This document shows positions 15,243 through 17,929 of a stretch of DNA of 17,929 nucleotides, in pieces. The translations under genes were made by a program, and so were the position numbers. The notes under the pieces are model-generated. The model did not search any database. It had not been told where the DNA came from and worked only from the letters and a program-made list of their open reading frames with translations. Each line of letters opens with the position of its first letter. Position 1 is the first letter of the stretch. Source of the DNA: SKNW01 sp050485865 (GTDB taxonomy: Bacteria; Gemmatimonadota; Gemmatimonadetes; Longimicrobiales; Gaopeijiaceae); contig JBJHCE010000056.1 of assembly GCA_050485865.1 (NCBI GenBank), positions 1 to 17,929 of the forward strand, read 5' to 3'.

Positions 15243-16153
15243 GGGGCGGCCTCGGCCAGGGTGAGGTAGAGTCCCCGGAGCCCCATCCGGTGAGCCGTGG
15301 CCTCGCAGCCCGGAGGGAAGGGAAGGGGACCGTCGGTGGCGGTTTCCACCACGAAGGAAAGCCGGCGCCCGGACCGCTCCACCGCGAGCGCCGACGCCGG
15401 GACCCAGGAGGGGAGGGCGCCCTCAACCCCGTCCAGCGTGGCCTCGATCCGGCGATACCGGTCCAGGGCATCTTCCAGGAGGGCGTCGAGCCGGAGCCTT
15501 CCCTCCACCAGAATCAGGACCCGGTCGGCGAGGGCCTCGATCTCGCTCACCTCGTGGGAGGCGAGGACCACGGTCCAGTCCTCCCTGCCGGCGGCGAGGA
15601 GCCCCCGGGCGAGGGTCTCCCGCGTGGCCACGTCGACCCCGCCGAAGGGCTCGTCGAGGAGCAGGACCCGGGGGCGGGGAGCCATGGCGCAGAGAAGGGC
15701 GGCCTTGCGGTGTTCCCCCCGGGAGAGGCTCCCGATGCGCCGCCCCGGATCGAGCCTGAAGCGCTCCCGCAACTCGTCCGCGAGCCTGGCATCCCATCCG
15801 GGGTAAAGGGGCGCCAACCAGGCTTCGAGCTCTCCAAGGCGCAGGTCCAGGGGAAGGGAGAGCCCGTCGGCGGCGTAGGTGACCCACCCCCGGACCTCCC
15901 GGGCCCGGAGGAACGGATCATGGCCCAGTACCCGGACGGCTCCCATGGAGGGCTGCTGGAGCCCGGCAAGGATCCGGAGCAGGGTGCTCTTTCCCGCGCC
16001 GTTCGAGCCGAGGAGGGCCACGGTGGCACCGGCGGGCAGCTCGAGCGAGAGTGCGTCCAGCGCCGCCCTTCCGTCGGGGGGGGCGACCGAGGCGCGGGGG
16101 CCGTAGCGGTGGGTCACCCCCTCCACCACGATGGGGGAGTCATTCATGGCCAT
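15239..16153 (-). CDS. ABC transporter ATP-binding protein (YtrB-like)
   Basis: The nucleotide-binding subunit of the transporter has 304 residues. It has Walker A GSNGAGKST at 49-57, the ABC signature LSRGE at 143-147 (in place of LSGGQ), Walker B RVLLLDEPFGGVD at 162-174 and the switch histidine H200 in LASHE. A canonical Q-loop glutamine is not obvious; the segment reads VTYAADGLSLPLDL. About 75 C-terminal residues extend past the ATPase core. I chose ATG 16153 because GGAG lies six bases upstream on the minus strand; ATG 16147 is the alternative. A longer frame reaches 16237 but would overlap the regulator gene extensively. The gene overlaps the end of the GntR gene by 14 bases and the permease by four, so the three form one operon. 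Confidence 0.9.
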   Translation of the reverse strand: MAMNDSPIVVEGVTHRYGPRASVAPPDGRAALDALSLELPAGATVALLGSNGAGKSTLLRILAGLQQPSMGAVRVLGHDPFLRAREVRGWVTYAADGLSLPLDLRLGELEAWLAPLYPGWDARLADELRERFRLDPGRRIGSLSRGEHRKAALLCAMAPRPRVLLLDEPFGGVDVATRETLARGLLAAGREDWTVVLASHEVSEIEALADRVLILVEGRLRLDALLEDALDRYRRIEATLDGVEGALPSWVPASALAVERSGRRLSFVVETATDGPLPFPPGCEATAHRMGLRGLYLTLAEAAP

Positions 16154-16538
16154 CGACTTCTCCGAAGAGCTCGTTCCAGCGCGACCGGAGCGCGCGTTCC
16201 AGGCGGGACCGGGAAATCCCCAGTCGCCGCGCCTCAACCACCAGGGCCTCCACCTCGCCGGCCAGGAGGTCCTCCTGCTCCGCCTGGGGCGCCGGATGTC
16301 CCCGGGCCACCACCGTCCCCACCCCGGGAAGGGGTTCCAGGAGCCCCTGCCGGATGAGCTCCGCCACCGCCTTGTGCGCCGTGTTCGGGTTCACCCGGAG
16401 CGCCTGGCTGACCTCTCGCACCGAGGGAAAGGGGTCACCCTCCCTGAGCTCCCCGGAGAGAATGGCCCGGGTGGCGGCGAAGACGATCTGCTTCCAGGGG
16501 GACTCCCCGGGCTCGAGGGTGACGCGAAAGGGAAGCAT
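16140..16538 (-). CDS. GntR-family transcriptional regulator, YtrA subfamily
   Basis: This is a 132-residue dimeric repressor predicted to control its own operon with the two ABC genes downstream. Residues about 11-78 form the GntR winged helix: SPWKQIVFAATRAILSGEL, then FPSVREVSQALRVNPNTAHKAV with the recognition helix, then the wing LLEPLPGVGTVVARG. Only about 50 residues follow, with two helices and no FCD or UTRA ligand domain. That short C-terminus defines the YtrA subfamily. The ATG at 16538 lies directly at the predicted transcription start, so the message may be leaderless. A YtrA-like operator overlaps the promoter immediately upstream. Confidence 0.92.
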   Translation of the reverse strand: MLPFRVTLEPGESPWKQIVFAATRAILSGELREGDPFPSVREVSQALRVNPNTAHKAVAELIRQGLLEPLPGVGTVVARGHPAPQAEQEDLLAGEVEALVVEARRLGISRSRLERALRSRWNELFGEVDGHE

Positions 16539-16563
16539 GGTGTACTATGTGCACTGGTACACC
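16539..16563 (-). promoter_or_regulatory. YtrA-type operator, inverted repeat GTGTA-N13-TACAC
   Basis: GGTGTAC (16539-16545) and GTACACC (16557-16563) are perfect reverse complements, with a smaller GTGCAC palindrome in the centre (16549-16554). The core is GTGTA, 13 bases, TACAC. From memory, the operator described for Bacillus YtrA is AGTGTA-13 bp-TACACT, so spacing and core agree. It covers the predicted -10 and touches the start codon of the GntR gene, so repressor binding would block transcription of the operon. Confidence 0.7.
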
Positions 16564-16573
16564 TGGTACGCAA
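16544..16573 (-). promoter_or_regulatory. Promoter of the GntR-ABC operon
   Basis: Read on the minus strand, TTGCGT (16573-16568) is followed after 18 bases by CATAGT (16549-16544), each matching four of six consensus bases. Transcription would begin about six bases on, at the A of the ATG at 16538, so the mRNA would be leaderless. The operator inverted repeat overlaps the -10 element. The hexamers are only moderate matches, but the position and the operator support them. Confidence 0.45.
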
Positions 16574-16759
16574 GGGGTGCTCGATCTGCGGGACGTTCCA
16601 CGGGACTCCCCGGGGGGGTCATGGGACCGAACGCCCCGGGGCTTCCGGTTCGGGAGCGTGTGGGGGCCCCGGCCGGCCCGTTCCGCCATCCCCGTGCCCC
16701 GGAGAAACGGCGATCGTGGGCTACGCTGGAGCGAACCGTACGATCAACCGGGGGGAAAG
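16574..16759. other. Upstream region of the small hypothetical gene
   Basis: This stretch separates the minus-strand GntR operon from the plus-strand hypothetical gene, so it should hold that gene's promoter. I see no convincing -35/-10 pair. An inverted repeat is present (CCGAAC at 16627-16632, GTTCGG at 16648-16653) with a nested CCCCGGGG. The open frame entering the next gene extends back to 16547, but the upstream part looks non-coding. Confidence 0.3.
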
Positions 16760-17170
16760 ATGATGCGACCGGGTGGTGCGTTCGACCCGATGGCACCCGT
16801 GAACGTGAGCGAGACGGGTCGGATCCTCCGAAAGACCCGCTTCGACCTTCCCCGCGAGGGGCCGAGGACCCCTTCCCGGGTCCGCCACCGTGCGGTCCTC
16901 CGGGCCGAGTGGATGTGGGTCGAAGTGGCGAGCCTCGACGACCGGTTCGGAATCCTGATGAGCGAGCCCGCGTTCGTACGGGGGCTCGAGCTCGGTGCCC
17001 TCGTCGCCTTTCGGGTTCTCCCACGCACGCATCCGGTCCACGGCTGCTCGGTCGCGCTGTGGTGGAGCGACCGGCCGGTGGTGGACCTTCGCGCGGAGCC
17101 CTGGCAGGGGATCCGGATCACGCTCGGCAACGACTGGGAGCGGATCGTACGGTCGTTTGCCGCAAGCTGA
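16760..17170 (+). CDS. Hypothetical protein, 136 residues
   Basis: I do not recognise this protein with confidence. It is soluble, with no signal peptide or membrane segment, and third positions are mostly G or C, so it looks like a real gene. The segment RAEWMWVEVASLDDRFGILMSEPAFVRGLELGALVAFRV (split by eye at about residues 48-86) resembles the small DUF2314 beta fold, in which MWV-x-V is followed by a G-x-L-x-x-x-P turn and a G-x-x-V strand. This is weak. A Trp-rich C-terminus (WWSDRP, EPWQGIRITLGNDWERIV) follows. The start is ATG 16760, preceded by GGGGGAAAG; ATG 16763 and 16790 are alternatives. It converges on the broken serine hydrolase gene. Confidence 0.7.
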   Translation: MMRPGGAFDPMAPVNVSETGRILRKTRFDLPREGPRTPSRVRHRAVLRAEWMWVEVASLDDRFGILMSEPAFVRGLELGALVAFRVLPRTHPVHGCSVALWWSDRPVVDLRAEPWQGIRITLGNDWERIVRSFAAS

Positions 17171-17173
17171 CCC

Positions 17174-17204
17174 CTGAAGGCCTACCGGGGGGTCAAGGCC
17201 TCAG
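17174..17204. terminator. Hairpin between the convergent hypothetical gene and the serine hydrolase remnant
   Basis: CTG-a-AGGCCT (17174-17183, one bulged A) pairs with AGGCCTCAG (17196-17204) around a 12-base loop. It starts four bases after the plus-strand stop and overlaps the last codons of the minus-strand frame. No T tract is present, but the position suits a two-way terminator. GACCCC (17169-17174) and GGGGTC (17189-17194) form an alternative stem. Confidence 0.35.
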
Positions 17205-17929
17205 CGCCTCGTAGACCAGGCTTCGGAAGATCGGGTAGGCTCCGCCCAGGCCGGAGGGCATGTGCTGCATGAAGAGCATCCCGATGAGGTCGTTGGCCGG
17301 GTCGTTCCAGAAGTAGGTGTTGGCCGCACCGGACCAGAAGTACGTGCCTGCCGCGGAGGAAGTCGTCCACGGTGGAGATGAGCCCCGCGCCACCGGAAAG
17401 GAGGCGTGCTTCGAGTAGGTAGGAGGCTCCGACCCCGTCTCCGCGGAGACGCATCTGCCCGTCGGGGCCGCCCTGGTGGATGGGTACGAGGCGGCCCTCC
17501 ATCCCGGGCGGGACATGGAACGAGGTGTCGTGCATCGCGAGGGGGTCCAGGATCTCCTGGCGGAGAAACGCGTCGAAGCTCATTCCCGAGGCGACCTCGA
17601 CGACGCGGCCCGCCACGTCCTGCCCCAGGCTGTACACCCACCGGTCACCGGGAGAGGCGAGGAGGGGGAGCCGCGAGATCCGGGCGGTGAATTCCTCCAG
17701 GTCGATCCCCGGGTCGAGGAGGTTCGCCCCCCGGTACATGGCGTCCACCGGTGAGTTTCCAAAGATCCCGTAGGTCAGGCCGGCGGTGTGGAGGAGGAGG
17801 TCGGCCACGGTGGGCTCCCGGTCCGGTGCACGCAGTTCCGGCTCGGCGGCCGGGCCGCCTGCGTAGACCCTCACGTCGGCGAACTCCGGGATGAACCGGG
17901 ACACGGGGTCCTCGAGCCGGAGCAGCCCC
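17193..17929 (-). pseudogene. Serine beta-lactamase-like hydrolase (class C / esterase family), frameshifted with an internal deletion; 5' part outside the window
   Basis: The minus-strand frame enters from the right edge as GLLRLEDPVSRFIPEF. It continues with typical family stretches: VADLLLHTAGLTYG, GDRWVYSLGQDVAGRVVEVASG (with the catalytic YS-x motif) and DPLAMHDTSFHVPPG, up to GLISTVDDFLR near 17350. The next expected ~100 residues are absent. Instead GTYFWSGAANTYFWNDPANDLIG, the family's third-motif region, follows at once in another frame and ends with a normal C-terminus at 17193. The join is near 17343-17356. The first frame runs on in nonsense to 17182. The SxxK nucleophile lies upstream of the window. 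A sequencing deletion is possible, but a decayed gene is the simpler reading. Confidence 0.8.

Noticed and set aside
13524..15269. Long plus-strand frames opposite the permease (for example 13797-15269)
   Set aside because: They encode Gly/Arg/Pro-rich sequence without motifs. The minus-strand frame shows coherent membrane segments and is coupled to the ATPase.

Overview
The window is a very GC-rich (roughly 70% by eye), densely packed bacterial chromosome segment. Most of it is core housekeeping DNA. Third codon positions are nearly always G or C, intergenic gaps are short, and many genes overlap by ATGA or GTGA. The gene order pnp, M16 peptidase, ald, dut, mreBCD, mrdA, rodA, accD, folC, together with the codon use and the YtrA-type ABC cassette, suggests Gemmatimonadota or a similar high-GC Gram-negative phylum. 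This placement is an inference from gene content and not a measured phylogeny.

Left part, 1-4904 (+ strand): the 3' part of pnp (its start lies outside the window) is followed by an M16 zinc peptidase whose ATG overlaps the pnp stop. The same pair occurs in Bacillus (pnpA and mlpA). A 15-bp perfect hairpin sits inside the first codons of the peptidase ORF. After a 140-bp gap with a second hairpin come alanine dehydrogenase (ald) and dUTPase (dut).

Middle part, 4905-13220 (+ strand): a hairpin after dut, then a good sigma-70-like promoter (TTGCCC-N17-TACAAT) and a 5'-UTR stem-loop, lead into the elongasome operon mreB-mreC-mreD-mrdA(PBP2)-rodA. MreB filaments, MreC/MreD, the PBP2 transpeptidase and the RodA glycosyltransferase together build the lateral cell wall. 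accD (fatty-acid synthesis) and folC (folate polyglutamation) follow in the same direction, so growth of wall, membrane and one-carbon supply may share transcripts.

Convergent gap, 13221-13523: this holds a 42-bp-period direct repeat with two near-identical palindromes, CTTGACA-n-TGTCAAG, whose centres are exactly 42 bp apart. A doubtful 93-codon ORF runs through it, GTGA-coupled to folC. This is the least explained DNA in the window.

Right part, 13524-17929: an accessory three-gene operon on the minus strand encodes a YtrA-type GntR repressor, an ABC ATPase and a membrane permease with a large extra soluble domain. Its promoter carries a GTGTA-N13-TACAC inverted repeat, which fits the YtrA-family operator. 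A small plus-strand gene of unknown function follows. At the right edge is a minus-strand serine beta-lactamase-like gene that is frameshifted and has apparently lost about 100 codons internally.

I saw no tRNA, rRNA, CRISPR array, insertion sequence or prophage gene.
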